19,099 nt of DNA from an uncultured Lachnospiraceae bacterium (GTDB lineage Bacteria; Bacillota; Clostridia; Lachnospirales; Lachnospiraceae). Each line of letters opens with the position of its first letter. The first letter of the stretch is position 1. This document shows, piece after piece, positions 1 to 8,139 of the stretch. Made by a program: the position numbers and the translations under genes. The notes under the pieces are model-generated. The model did no database searches, was not told where the DNA came from, and saw only the letters and a program-made list of their open reading frames with translations. Location of the stretch: contig CAJUAE010000049.1 in the NCBI GenBank assembly GCA_910583965.1, positions 1 through 19,099 on the forward strand, written 5' to 3'.

Positions 1-2
1 TG

Positions 3-1118
3 TTCAGCCAACCGCTGGGCTTTGGTCGGCAGGCTCATGATTCCGAGAGCCTATCAAATGGATATGGAGGAATTGTTGATTTAGGCAAGAACCGCCGACG
101 CCCTATTGCTGTAAGGGTCCCAAACGGTGTCAAACTGACAGAAGATTGCAGAGAAATACCACAATACAAATATTTAGGATACTTCGAACGTACCCCACAA
201 GGTAAGAAAGATGCTCAATTATTATTGGCACAGTATAATGCAGGTATGCCTGTGAAAACTTCCAATGTTAATTCTTGTCCTACTTTTGCAGAATGTTATA
301 AGTTGTGGTTGAACAGACATCTAAAACATGTAGAAAGCCAGAAGGGAACTGTATCAAATCAATTGTCTGGTTCTTACAATGCTGCTTTCAAACGGTGTCA
401 AACAGTTCATTCCAAGAAAATTAATTGCATCAAATATCAAGATATACAAGACATTGCGGATAATGCTGCATCAATGTCTAGCTCAAGTGTGCACAATTTA
501 AATATAGTGCTTTTTAATGTGTTTGATTTCGCGAGAAAACAAAAATATATTGAAGAAAATTTTATAGGTGATATCGAATTTAATTACAAAAAGAAAGCAA
601 ATTCTATCCATGAAACCTTTACAGAAGATGAACTATCTATATTATGGAAAAATGCTGACGATGCAAATACACGTATCATTTTAATAATGATTTACACCGG
701 TCTACGCATAGAAGAATTGCTTTCTATGCACTGTAAAAATGTATTCCTTGCAGAAAAGTATATGATAGGCGGTATAAAAACTGAGGCTGGAAAAGATCGT
801 ATCATTCCGATTTCTAATAAAATACTCCCATTTATATCCCAATTATATTGCGAAAACTTATATTTAATAAGACATGGTAAAAAACGATACTCTCGTCCTA
901 ATTTTTTAAATAATATATGGAATCCAACTATGAACAAATTTAATTTAAATCATTTGCCTCATGACACACGATACACTTGTGCTACTCTGATGGATAGGGC
1001 TAATGTTAATCAAAATTGCATCAAAGAAATTCTTGGACACTCTAAAGGTGATATAACAAGTAAAGTGTACATAAAGAAAAACTTAGAGGACCTTATTTGC
1101 GCTATAAACATGATATAA
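3..1118 (+). CDS. Tyrosine recombinase / phage-type integrase, 5'-partial
   Basis: Site-specific DNA recombinase that would integrate or excise a mobile element. The frame is open from the left edge of the window with no stop, so the gene is partial. The first in-window start-like codon (TTG at 225) would cut off an N-terminal Arm DNA-binding region that is clearly recognisable (a GGIVDLGKNRRRPIAVRV stretch, then YKYLGYF and KKDAQ). A core-binding SAM-like domain follows. All catalytic residues of the family are visible: Arg in TGLRIEEL (705-707), the beta-hairpin Lys in GGIKTEAGKDR, HDTR (960-971), His in ILGH (1038-1040) and Tyr in VYIKK (1068-1070). It looks intact and active apart from the missing start. 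It lies at the edge of the Ter island and may be the mobility gene of that island or of a neighbouring element. No excisionase is seen. Confidence 0.93.
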   Translation, partial: FSQPLGFGRQAHDSESLSNGYGGIVDLGKNRRRPIAVRVPNGVKLTEDCREIPQYKYLGYFERTPQGKKDAQLLLAQYNAGMPVKTSNVNSCPTFAECYKLWLNRHLKHVESQKGTVSNQLSGSYNAAFKRCQTVHSKKINCIKYQDIQDIADNAASMSSSSVHNLNIVLFNVFDFARKQKYIEENFIGDIEFNYKKKANSIHETFTEDELSILWKNADDANTRIILIMIYTGLRIEELLSMHCKNVFLAEKYMIGGIKTEAGKDRIIPISNKILPFISQLYCENLYLIRHGKKRYSRPNFLNNIWNPTMNKFNLNHLPHDTRYTCATLMDRANVNQNCIKEILGHSKGDITSKVYIKKNLEDLICAINMI

Positions 1119-1246
1119 AGTTGTATATTATTTGTATATTTCTATCATATTTTTAATCATTTTAACACGCACTAAGCCCGCAAAAACGCGTTATTTAAAT
1201 TATATAATTTTAATTTGAATTTAATGTATGAATTTTTTTATTGTGC

Positions 1247-1252
1247 TATAAT
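1247..1252 (+). promoter_or_regulatory. Putative extended -10 promoter for the TerD-repeat gene
   Basis: A perfect TATAAT preceded by TGC (extended -10) lies about 80 bases before the start codon at 1331. No good -35 is seen 16-18 bases upstream, so recognition would rest on the extended -10. The surrounding TTGTGCTATAAT closely resembles the promoter core before the lyase gene (TGTGCTATAGT at 14872-14882). The rest of 1119-1330 is AT-rich with no other recognisable signal. Confidence 0.5.
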
Positions 1253-1330
1253 TAGGAATTAGAAAATCTAATACAAATATAATTGTAAGGAATTTTTCAA
1301 AAAGCTATCTTTACTGTATGGAGGAACACA

Positions 1331-2323
1331 ATGATCAATACAGCAACAAAATCCACTGGTGTCATGAACCATAATTCCATTCTCTCAATAAATATACCAG
1401 AAAAACAAAGTGTAAAAAACCAAAATAATATCATGACTCTTATTAAAAATCCTAGAACAAACAGTACTCCTACAACATCTGGTCAGCCACAAAATAGAGC
1501 ACAGCAAACGCCTCAATATAACCAACCACAAAATAGAGCACAGCAAACGCCTCAATATAACCAGCCACAAAATAGAACACAGCAAACGCCTCAATATAAC
1601 CAGCCACAAAATAGAACACAACAAACGCCTCAATATAACCAGCCACAAAATAGAACACAACAAGCGCTACAAAACAGACCACCACGTCAATCACAAAATA
1701 TTCAGCCTGCACTAACTGCGGGACAACAAAATACAGCAAGTACTCCTGGAGTACCCGCAGCAAAACCAATCCCTATGTTGTACAACAAAGTGCAAAAGGG
1801 GCAAAAGACACTGTTATCTACATCTGTGCTTACTACCATTAATGCTTGTTTTGGTTGGAATGTTACTGATGCACGGTGTGATGTGGATGTCTCCGCATTC
1901 CTACTTGGTGCAAACGGAAAAGTTATTGGCGATTCTTGGTTTGTATTTTATGGTCAGACAATCAGCCCTGATCACAGCACAAAATTTGTTGAAGGCGGCA
2001 GTTCCGACCGAGAATTGATTCAAATTGATTTTACCAAACTCAATTCGCAGGTGAAAAAGATTGTTTTTGTCCTCACCATCAATGATGCACTAAAAAACAG
2101 ACTGCACTTTGGCATGTTAAAAGACGCCTATATACGAATTATGGACCAATCTAACAAAGAACTTGTAAGTTTTCTAATGACAGAATACTATAATAATATC
2201 ATTTCTATGATGATTGGAGAACTCTATTTACATAATGGTTCATGGAAATTTAACGCTATTGGAAATGGTGTTGCCAAAGACCTTGCAGGATTATGTGAGC
2301 TTTATGGTGTGCAAGTAATTTAA
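1331..2323 (+). CDS. TerD-domain protein with Pro/Gln-rich tandem-repeat N-terminus
   Basis: 330 residues. Residues 1-150 are low complexity, with four perfect-length copies and one degenerate copy of a 13-residue unit QPQNR(A/T)QQTPQYN (residues 52-115). Residues 151-330 form a TerD domain: VQKGQK at its start, GWN for the usual GWD, DVDVSAFLLG (184-193), HFGMLKDAYIRI, and GSWKFNAIG near the end. The main Ca2+-binding loop of TerD proteins (GDNLTGxGxGDDE) is replaced by EGGSSDREL (221-229), so Ca2+ affinity is probably lost or changed. TerD proteins are cytosolic or membrane-associated stress proteins; the tail may act as a flexible interaction arm (inference). The start has GAGGA at 1321. 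It is followed by the AIM24 gene on the same strand 168 bases away, so the two may be co-expressed. Confidence 0.9.
   Translation: MINTATKSTGVMNHNSILSINIPEKQSVKNQNNIMTLIKNPRTNSTPTTSGQPQNRAQQTPQYNQPQNRAQQTPQYNQPQNRTQQTPQYNQPQNRTQQTPQYNQPQNRTQQALQNRPPRQSQNIQPALTAGQQNTASTPGVPAAKPIPMLYNKVQKGQKTLLSTSVLTTINACFGWNVTDARCDVDVSAFLLGANGKVIGDSWFVFYGQTISPDHSTKFVEGGSSDRELIQIDFTKLNSQVKKIVFVLTINDALKNRLHFGMLKDAYIRIMDQSNKELVSFLMTEYYNNIISMMIGELYLHNGSWKFNAIGNGVAKDLAGLCELYGVQVI
1484..1675 (+). repeat. 39-bp in-frame tandem repeat (4.9 copies)
   Basis: Units at 1484-1522, 1523-1561, 1562-1600 and 1601-1639, plus a degenerate unit at 1640-1675. Copies differ by only one to three bases, mainly the Ala/Thr codon and CAG/CAA choice, so the expansion is recent or kept homogeneous. 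The unit is 13 codons long, so copy-number change would keep the TerD domain in frame. Confidence 0.95.
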
Positions 2324-2385
2324 CCTTAAAAATTCTACTGCAAAGTAGATGCAAGAAAGATTTCGAGAAACTATATAAAATCAAC

Positions 2386-2407
2386 ACCCCGCAGCAAGCT
2401 ATGGGGT
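2386..2407. other. Imperfect GC-rich hairpin between TerD-repeat and AIM24 genes
   Basis: ACCCC (2386-2390) pairs with GGGGT (2403-2407) around an inner AGC/GCT pairing with one wobble and one mismatch. It lies 62 bases after the upstream stop and about 85 bases before the AIM24 start. No run of T follows, so it is a weak terminator candidate or a remnant of a palindromic repeat; a second CCTCGCAGC segment follows at about 2415. Confidence 0.4.
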
Positions 2408-2491
2408 ATTAACGCCTCGCAGCATTCACCAAATATCTGCCTCACAGTTGCTTGGCTTATTGTTCGCGAGAATAAAAAGGAGTATAAATCA

Positions 2492-3223
2492 ATGTTAATA
2501 TTTGAAGTAATTAATGAATTAACCTTAAAAGTAACTTGTCGTGGAAATGATGTTTTGTTTACCAAAGCAGGGTCATTTATCTGCGGTGAAAATGGCGGAC
2601 AAAAAAATTATAAATTTGAGAAATTACTGCTCGGGCCACAGCAAAATGCAGGGCAAGCACTATTAGGCTCACTTATGCGACGTGTAACAGGTGAAAATCT
2701 TCCTCTCATGAAAGTTATGATGAACGGCGATAGTGTTACCTACTATGCAAACCATGCTCAACACGTAGTTGTGTACCAACTTCAACAAGGCGAGATTCTC
2801 TCCATTGAATCCGAAAATATTCTTGCATTTACGCCAGATTGTAAGTATGATGTACGATTTATCGGCTGTGGTGTCATATCACAGAAAGGACTCGCCACAT
2901 CGACGCTGGCAGGGATAGGCCCTAACGCATATGTTGCAATTTTAATCGATGGCAATCCAATCGTTCTAAGCAATATCCAAACAGGTTCTACGCTCACTGT
3001 CGACCCTGACGCCGTAGTTTGCTGGATGGGAAATGGTTACTGTGACCCAGATGTCAAGATGGATGTTAACTGGAAAACCTTCATTGGTCAAACTTCTGGA
3101 GAATCGTACAGTTTTGAATGGAACGCTCGCCAACCTGTAACAGTTATTATACAGCCAAATGAACGCGCAAGTGGCATTAGTCTTGGCATGGATGGCGGTC
3201 GACTTGGACACAGACCAAATTAA
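2492..3223 (+). CDS. AIM24 family protein
   Basis: 243 residues, the usual size for bacterial AIM24 (TIGR00266-type) proteins, which fold as beta-rich sheets and have no settled biochemical role; the yeast homologue is mitochondrial. Supporting segments: LLGSLMRRVTGEN (57-69), ESENILAFTPDCKYDVRFIG (105-124), GLATSTLAGIGPNAYVAI (132-149), and the C-terminal half with LTVDPDAVVCWMG. The start has AAGGAG nine bases upstream. The last residues (GISLGMDGGRLGHRPN) are Gly-rich. It sits in the same orientation after the repeat-bearing TerD gene and converges on the HAD gene with a nine-base gap. AIM24 proteins in Ter neighbourhoods are probably accessory, perhaps membrane-linked; this is inferred from context only. 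Confidence 0.82.
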   Translation: MLIFEVINELTLKVTCRGNDVLFTKAGSFICGENGGQKNYKFEKLLLGPQQNAGQALLGSLMRRVTGENLPLMKVMMNGDSVTYYANHAQHVVVYQLQQGEILSIESENILAFTPDCKYDVRFIGCGVISQKGLATSTLAGIGPNAYVAILIDGNPIVLSNIQTGSTLTVDPDAVVCWMGNGYCDPDVKMDVNWKTFIGQTSGESYSFEWNARQPVTVIIQPNERASGISLGMDGGRLGHRPN

Positions 3224-3232
3224 TCTGTTCCT

Positions 3233-4015
3233 TCAGTTGTAACGCTTCGCAAGCGCAAGCACTGTCTCAAGCATAGCTTCCGCATAAACCTTCTCTGTTG
3301 ATGGATAGATTACTTTTTGCGAAAAAGAATATTGCTGCGCCAATTCTGGCGCAGCGATTCCCTGATCGGCCGCCTCCAACATAGAAATATCAAATATACT
3401 GTCTCCTGCTGCTATCACAAAATCAGAACAAATATAATCTCGAAATCGATCAACTGCGATTCCTTTATTTAATGTTTTGGGAATAACATACACTTTAGTC
3501 CCATTGTGAAAAACATCCACAACTTCTGTATTTAACAATCCTTTCAAATCTTCTACTACGGCCTCTGGTTGCTCACATTTTGTAAATACAAATAACGATT
3601 TAATAAATCGTAGTTCAAAAATTCTGCGCATATCTCGATTTAGCAATTCTAACGCTTTATGCAATTCTTCTATGCTATTCCGAATCCGTTTTAGTGAATC
3701 TTGATACCACTTTTCATCTTCTTTTCCATCAACAAGAAGAACTCCTCCATTGCAGACAAGCACATATGAAAATGCTCCCACACCTAGATTAATTCTTTGA
3801 TACTGCTCTATTGTTCTAGTGGTAGTCGGCACAACTAAAAGCTGATTAGCACATTTTTCTTGTTTCATAAGCTTCTCCAAAAGACGATAAGTTTCCTGTG
3901 TAATAAACGAAATTTCCCTTTCACGATAAATTTCAACGCAACATTTCTGACTTCCAATATCATGCTTATACGAATAAATCAACGTATTGTCCAAATCTGT
4001 ATGAAATACAATCAT
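3233..4015 (-). CDS. HAD-superfamily hydrolase of the Ter island
   Basis: 260 residues from the ATG at 4013-4015, chosen because GGAGG stands five bases upstream; an in-frame ATG eight codons earlier (4037-4039) has no Shine-Dalgarno. HAD signatures in order: motif I HTDLDNT (Asp7 nucleophile, Asp9 acid/base), motif II PTTTRT (63-68), motif III Lys184 in LNKGIAVDRF, motif IV GDSIFD (Asp205, Asp209) binding Mg2+. A cap region of about 100 residues lies between motifs II and III (C2/Cof-like). It is expected to be a cytosolic phosphatase on a small phosphorylated metabolite. HAD enzymes are recurrent members of the Ter 'biosynthetic module', so its substrate may be the product of the lyase/phosphoribosyltransferase pair (inference). 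It follows the SMI1 gene but is separated from it by a terminator and a palindromic repeat. Confidence 0.9.
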   Translation of the reverse strand: MIVFHTDLDNTLIYSYKHDIGSQKCCVEIYREREISFITQETYRLLEKLMKQEKCANQLLVVPTTTRTIEQYQRINLGVGAFSYVLVCNGGVLLVDGKEDEKWYQDSLKRIRNSIEELHKALELLNRDMRRIFELRFIKSLFVFTKCEQPEAVVEDLKGLLNTEVVDVFHNGTKVYVIPKTLNKGIAVDRFRDYICSDFVIAAGDSIFDISMLEAADQGIAAPELAQQYSFSQKVIYPSTEKVYAEAMLETVLALAKRYN

Positions 4016-4040
4016 TTCTGCCTCCACATTATCTTCCATA

Positions 4041-4119
4041 AATCAAGTAAAAACCCCTACTTGTGCGCCGGGTGCGTGCAGCAAAGCTGCTAATTTCCTT
4101 ACGCACCCCTGTGCATAAA
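4041..4119. repeat. Composite palindromic intergenic repeat, copy A
   Basis: Shares its ends and middle with repeats at 17152-17314 and 18578-18629. It begins AATCAAGTA, runs through CCCTACTTGTGCGCCG, has a nested hairpin (outer GGTGCGT 4071-4077 with ACGCACC 4101-4107; inner GCAGC 4078-4082 with GCTGC 4086-4090), then TAATTTCC, and ends TGTGCATAAA. The first-module hairpin found in the other copies is eroded here. Confidence 0.65.
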
Positions 4120-4120
4120 T

Positions 4121-4150
4121 AAAGCAAAGTGAACCAACTCACTTTGCTTT
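4121..4150 (-). terminator. Rho-independent terminator of the ter/ATPase/SMI1 operon
   Basis: A perfect 12-bp stem (AAAGCAAAGTGA paired with TCACTTTGCTTT) with a 6-base loop lies 16 bases past the SMI1 stop codon. On the minus strand the T-rich end of the stem runs into ATTTATG. It closes the long leftward operon. Confidence 0.85.
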
Positions 4151-4166
4151 ATCAAAACCAATCCTG

Positions 4167-4718
4167 CTAACATTTTTTAACAAGCATAAACTTATCAAGA
4201 AATTCTTGTGTATGATCAGCTACAATCCCGTAAGGATTTTCCTCATATACTTCAAAATACCCATATCCAAAATCCACCCACTCAAATTTGCCGGTATCAT
4301 TATTAAAAACAAGTGTTATTTGACCCATGTTAATAAGTATATCACCAATATACGCTCTGTTGCCAAAATCATTTCCACCTGTCCAAGCACCCTTAAATGC
4401 CTCTTGAAGATAATCTACCACATATGCAACATCTGTCTCTGTCAATAAATCCAGTGAAAGCTCGGCATAGCTTGTATTGTTCGCATTTACCAACCAGTCC
4501 TCTCTATTGACATATCTCTTTACAAATCCGACAGGATTAAACTTTATTTGTCCAGAAATTGTACCATACTTATTTTTGCTTCCTAAAATTCGTGAGTAGA
4601 AATTTTTTAAATTATCGTGCAATTGAAATCCAATTATTTGCTCAACCAAATCCCAATTAATCGTTATCGTTCCAGCGGCAGTAGTCTGAAGCTGTTTTAT
4701 TTTCGGTATTCGTGTCAT
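4167..4718 (-). CDS. SMI1/KNR4 (SUKH) family protein
   Basis: 183 residues from ATG at 4716-4718, preceded by AGAGGA nine bases upstream; a TTG seven codons further up (4737-4739) lacks a ribosome site. The C-terminal half carries typical SUKH-fold segments: AYIGDILINMG, LVFNNDTGKFEWVDFGYG, and YFEVYEENPYGIVADHTQEFLDKF. SUKH proteins are soluble and are best known in bacteria as immunity proteins against polymorphic toxins, though solitary members also act as adaptor proteins. No toxin gene is next to it. It starts 28 bases after the Ca2+ ATPase stop and precedes the operon terminator, so it is very likely the last cistron of the ter operon. Its role there is unknown. Confidence 0.75.
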   Translation of the reverse strand: MTRIPKIKQLQTTAAGTITINWDLVEQIIGFQLHDNLKNFYSRILGSKNKYGTISGQIKFNPVGFVKRYVNREDWLVNANNTSYAELSLDLLTETDVAYVVDYLQEAFKGAWTGGNDFGNRAYIGDILINMGQITLVFNNDTGKFEWVDFGYGYFEVYEENPYGIVADHTQEFLDKFMLVKKC

Positions 4719-4746
4719 TATAATATATCCTCTTGACAAAATCCTT

Positions 4747-7407
4747 CTATTTCTTATTTACAACAAGTTTTCTAACCATGTCTACAGGAATCATTGTGAC
4801 TGCGAGCACCACAATCCAAATCCAACCCATAATGCCAAAAGGCTCACAGCTAAACATATTCCCAATCCACGTAAATACTGTAAATGGTATTAGCGCCGCG
4901 TTCACAATCAATGCCTGCACAAGAATAATTGTCAAAAAGACCTTAATAAATCCTGTATTTTGGTCAAGCCCCTTAAAGATGCCAAATCCGTCATCTCTAA
5001 CATTGAAACCATTGAACAATGCACTTACAATAAACAATACAAAATAACCTGTCAAATGTTGTTCTTCTGTGTCAAATAAATCAACAAAAAATGGTGTTTT
5101 TAGATATACAAAACTAACTACAGTAAGCCACAGACCCATTGTCAAAATCTGCGCCATCATCGGTTTGCTCACAATACTCTCATCTCTGCGTCTTGGCTTT
5201 TCACGCATATATTTTTCCAGTGCTGGCTCATTGCCAAGCATAATCGCACCAAGACTATCCATAACAAGGTTTACAAACAATAAATGTGTTACCTTTAATG
5301 GCTCGTCTACCCCAAAGAATGGTGCGATGGCACTTACCACAACCGCAGTCACATTAATTACCAACTGGAACTTGCAGAATTTTAAAATATTGTGATAGAT
5401 AGTACGTCCATACAAAATAGCGTCTTTAATGGACTTAAAGTTATCATCAAGAATAACAATTTTACCAGCTTCCTTAGCGGCCTCTGTACCACTACCCATA
5501 GCAAATCCCACATCCGCACGCTTTAATGCTGGCGAATCGTTCACGCCATCGCCAGTCATACCAACAACAAGATTCATCTCTTGGCAAAGCCTTACCATAC
5601 GCGATTTATCCGTTGGAAGCGCTCTTGCAATTACACGAATTTTGGGTATAATCTTCTTTACTTCTTCATCTGACATCTCATTTAATTGTGCTGAGGAAAG
5701 CGCCATCTCGTCATTGCTCTTTAACAAACCTGCATCCTTTGCAATTGCCACAGCAGTCTCGAGTCTGTCTCCAGTAATCATAACAACCTGAATACCAGCA
5801 TTTTGTACTTCCCTAATGGCATCTCTTGCTTCTGGTCTCACATCATCACGAATGCCCACTAAACCGATAATAACAATATCATCATTGATCTTGCTCTCCA
5901 CAAGTGAACTCTCAGAATAGCCAAACGCAAGTACACGCATTGCTTTCGCTGCAAGCTCATCAATCTTTCTGTCTAGCACTGCTTTGTCTATATCTTTGAT
6001 ATTGCCGTCGGCATCCAGATATTTTGTCGCCGCTGCAAGAAGCCGCTCTGGTGCACCTTTGTAAAATGTCTTACCCACACTGTCAATCCGCGCTTGGCTA
6101 AATTTGTTGGTCGAGTTAAATCCCTGCTGGGCAGAGACAACATACTCCTTGTTGGAGGCCAAACTATTAAAGGTATCTTCTCCAATAAACTTCATCAACG
6201 CCTGATCAGTAGCATTTCCGCCAATAACTCTGTGTGACGCATCAAACAGAGATTGTGTATTTTTACCAATTGCAAGGTCAATCAATCCTTTTATCTTACT
6301 GTGTTTACTCAACTGTGGAATGTCAATTGAATTTCCGTCTGCACAGAAGAAATCGACTACTTCCAGTGATCCTTTTGTAATTGTACCTGTCTTATCACTA
6401 AAAAGAATATTTAATGAACCTGCTGTCTCAATACCTTCCGCCTTTCTAACAAGAACATTGTGGTCGAGCATTTTACTTGTATTTTGCATTAAAACAAGTG
6501 AAATCATTAGAGGAAGTCCCTCTGGCACTGCACAGACAACAATTACAACCGCAAGTGATACTGCATCGATTACATTCTTAATAATATCTGGTATTGGCTG
6601 CGCAAAATATCCTGAAGCACCACCCTCAAATACAAGAATTGCATGTGCCAGATAAAAGAGTGCAATCACAACAGCACCAATATAACCAAAAGTCGAGATC
6701 TGCTTGGCAAGTTTGGCAAGCTTTACTTTTAACGGTGAATCTGGCTCATCCTCTTGCATCTCCTCTGCCATCTTACCCATCATAGTCTTTAAGCCAACTT
6801 TTCTGACATCAAGAACACCTTCCCCGTCAAAAATCACAGCACCGCGAAACAGAGAATACTTGTCCACAAAAGTATCACCAGTAATATCATCTGCAAGTTG
6901 CACACTTGGATCTGCTGCTGTCTTTTTACACTCCTCTGCCTCTCCATTTAAGGCAGAATTGTCTACTTTAAGTGCCCCATCAATCAGAATACCATCCGCT
7001 GGTACTTTATCACCTGATTGAAGTAAAACTTTGTCCCCAACAACGACATCATCCACTTCAATAACTGTAACAACCCCGTTTCTGTAGACTTTGCACTTGT
7101 CTTTCTCGGTGCTGTCCTTCAGTTCACGATACTTAGTATCACTTGCCACGCCTGTCTTTGCCGAAACAAACGCCACCACCAACACTGCAACAATCGTTCC
7201 CAAAGGCTCATAAATCTCCGCGTAGCCAAAGAAAAACATAACAATCATCAGTGCTGCAATTGCCAGAAGGATTTTAATCATAGGATCCCCAAAAGTCTCC
7301 TTAAACTCCTCCCAGAAGGTGGTAGGTTCCGAATCTGGAATCTCATTAGAACCATACTGTCCACGTGACTGCTCGACCTCTTTGTCACTAAGTCCATTAA
7401 ATTTCAT
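4747..7407 (-). CDS. Cation-transporting P-type ATPase, Ca2+ (PMCA/SERCA-like) type
   Basis: 886 residues, full length. ATP-driven cation export across the cytoplasmic membrane; the subfamily points to Ca2+. N-terminal cation ATPase domain (1-70), actuator domain with LNGEAEE (154-157 in place of the usual TGES, Glu156 kept), TM4 PEGLP (295-299), phosphorylation site SDKTGTIT (Asp338), nucleotide-binding KGAPE (450-454), hinge TGD (545-547) and TGDGVND (618-624). TM6 NLVMDSLGA (Asn713, Asp717) matches Ca2+ site II residues of SERCA/PMCA. The last ~200 residues form the C-terminal membrane segments. GAGGAG precedes the start. It begins 26 bases after the last terD, so it is co-transcribed with it. 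In the Bacillus yce operon a TerC-like membrane protein occupies the comparable position, so the pump may be a functional replacement (inference). Confidence 0.95.
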   Translation of the reverse strand: MKFNGLSDKEVEQSRGQYGSNEIPDSEPTTFWEEFKETFGDPMIKILLAIAALMIVMFFFGYAEIYEPLGTIVAVLVVAFVSAKTGVASDTKYRELKDSTEKDKCKVYRNGVVTVIEVDDVVVGDKVLLQSGDKVPADGILIDGALKVDNSALNGEAEECKKTAADPSVQLADDITGDTFVDKYSLFRGAVIFDGEGVLDVRKVGLKTMMGKMAEEMQEDEPDSPLKVKLAKLAKQISTFGYIGAVVIALFYLAHAILVFEGGASGYFAQPIPDIIKNVIDAVSLAVVIVVCAVPEGLPLMISLVLMQNTSKMLDHNVLVRKAEGIETAGSLNILFSDKTGTITKGSLEVVDFFCADGNSIDIPQLSKHSKIKGLIDLAIGKNTQSLFDASHRVIGGNATDQALMKFIGEDTFNSLASNKEYVVSAQQGFNSTNKFSQARIDSVGKTFYKGAPERLLAAATKYLDADGNIKDIDKAVLDRKIDELAAKAMRVLAFGYSESSLVESKINDDIVIIGLVGIRDDVRPEARDAIREVQNAGIQVVMITGDRLETAVAIAKDAGLLKSNDEMALSSAQLNEMSDEEVKKIIPKIRVIARALPTDKSRMVRLCQEMNLVVGMTGDGVNDSPALKRADVGFAMGSGTEAAKEAGKIVILDDNFKSIKDAILYGRTIYHNILKFCKFQLVINVTAVVVSAIAPFFGVDEPLKVTHLLFVNLVMDSLGAIMLGNEPALEKYMREKPRRRDESIVSKPMMAQILTMGLWLTVVSFVYLKTPFFVDLFDTEEQHLTGYFVLFIVSALFNGFNVRDDGFGIFKGLDQNTGFIKVFLTIILVQALIVNAALIPFTVFTWIGNMFSCEPFGIMGWIWIVVLAVTMIPVDMVRKLVVNKK

Positions 7408-7433
7408 TTTTCATTTTCTCCTCATAATTATAA

Positions 7434-8024
7434 TTAAATAAATCTGTTGGCAAGCTCTCCAAGCCCTGGATCCGTGGTTCCCTGCCCCATAGCATTGAAC
7501 TTCCACTCACCATTGTGTCTATAGATTTCACCAAAGATCATTGCTGTCATATTAGAATAGTCATCCGACAGATTGTACTTGCATAATTCAGTATTATTTC
7601 TTGCATCCACAATGCGGATAAACGCATTCTTAATCATTCCAAAATGCTGTTTTCTCTGAACTGCCTGATAAATGTTCACAACAACGACAATCTTGTCATA
7701 TATCTGCGGAACAGACGCAAGGTCCACAATAATTTGTTCGTCATCTCCATCCCCTGCTCCAGTAAGGTTATCTCCCATATGCTGTACTGTACCCGTTGGA
7801 TGCTTGAGGTTTCCAAAATATATAATATCCTCATTTGCGCAGAGTTTGCCGTTTCGCAACAAAATCGCAGATGCATCGCAGTCAATTGGTTGTGGCTTTG
7901 GCGCAAAAAATCCTTTCTTTGTCTGCGGCGCCTCATCCCATCCCAATCCAACAACGACTTTGGAAAGACCTGCATTATCTTTGGATAAACTTACTTTTTG
8001 TCCCTTTTGTAAACTAATTGACAT
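7434..8024 (-). CDS. TerD-family protein with insertion (TerZ-like)
   Basis: 196 residues from the ATG at 8022-8024, which has AAGGGAG seven bases upstream; a longer in-frame start at 8093 has no ribosome site and adds an unconserved lysine-rich tail. TerD domain throughout: SISLQKGQKVSLSKDN, GLGWD (26-30), Ca2+ loop GDNLTGAGDGDDE (84-96) intact, KNAFIRIVD, and NGEWKFNAMG. Compared with its two neighbours it carries an insertion at residues 31-46 (KKGFFAPKPQPID), and the first acidic cluster DFDLDAAAF is replaced by DCDASA. This insertion is common in one TerD subgroup. It is the third of three consecutive terD genes and the one next to the Ca2+ ATPase. TerD proteins bind Ca2+ and are thought to assemble at the inner face of the membrane. 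Confidence 0.93.
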   Translation of the reverse strand: MSISLQKGQKVSLSKDNAGLSKVVVGLGWDEAPQTKKGFFAPKPQPIDCDASAILLRNGKLCANEDIIYFGNLKHPTGTVQHMGDNLTGAGDGDDEQIIVDLASVPQIYDKIVVVVNIYQAVQRKQHFGMIKNAFIRIVDARNNTELCKYNLSDDYSNMTAMIFGEIYRHNGEWKFNAMGQGTTDPGLGELANRFI

Positions 8025-8102
8025 CTCAATTCTCCCTTCCATCACCAAAAGCACTCTAAAAAACTTTTTGTAGTCTTTCTTATGCGCAACCAATATACTA
8101 CT

Positions 8103-8128
8103 GGCGCCCTGTCAATAAACAGGACGCC
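8103..8128 (-). other. Strong intra-operon hairpin between two terD genes
   Basis: Minus-strand RNA pairs GGCGUCCUGU with ACAGGGCGCC (10 bp with one U-G pair, 6-base loop) 11 bases past the middle terD stop. No U-tract follows, so it is more likely an mRNA-stabilising or processing element than a terminator. It would protect the 3' end of the upstream cistrons. Confidence 0.65.
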
Positions 8129-8139
8129 GCTAGAACTTC

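Noticed and set aside
1484..1675. Repeat array as a CRISPR
   Set aside because: Units are directly contiguous with no spacers and lie inside a coding frame.
1385..1769. Two antisense open frames (1385-1663 and 1470-1769, minus) across the tandem repeats
   Set aside because: The 39-bp unit is a multiple of three, so any frame free of stops in one unit stays open through the array. Both give repetitive hydrophobic peptides with no ribosome site, while the plus frame leads into a real TerD domain.
7644..8073. Plus-strand open frames opposite the terD genes
   Set aside because: Shadows of the conserved TerD frame on the minus strand, with no ribosome sites and no domain resemblance.
8025..8093. 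N-terminal extension of the TerZ-like gene to 8093
   Set aside because: The extra 23 residues have no counterpart in the other TerD proteins and the upstream ATG lacks a ribosome site, while AAGGGAG stands before the ATG at 8022-8024.
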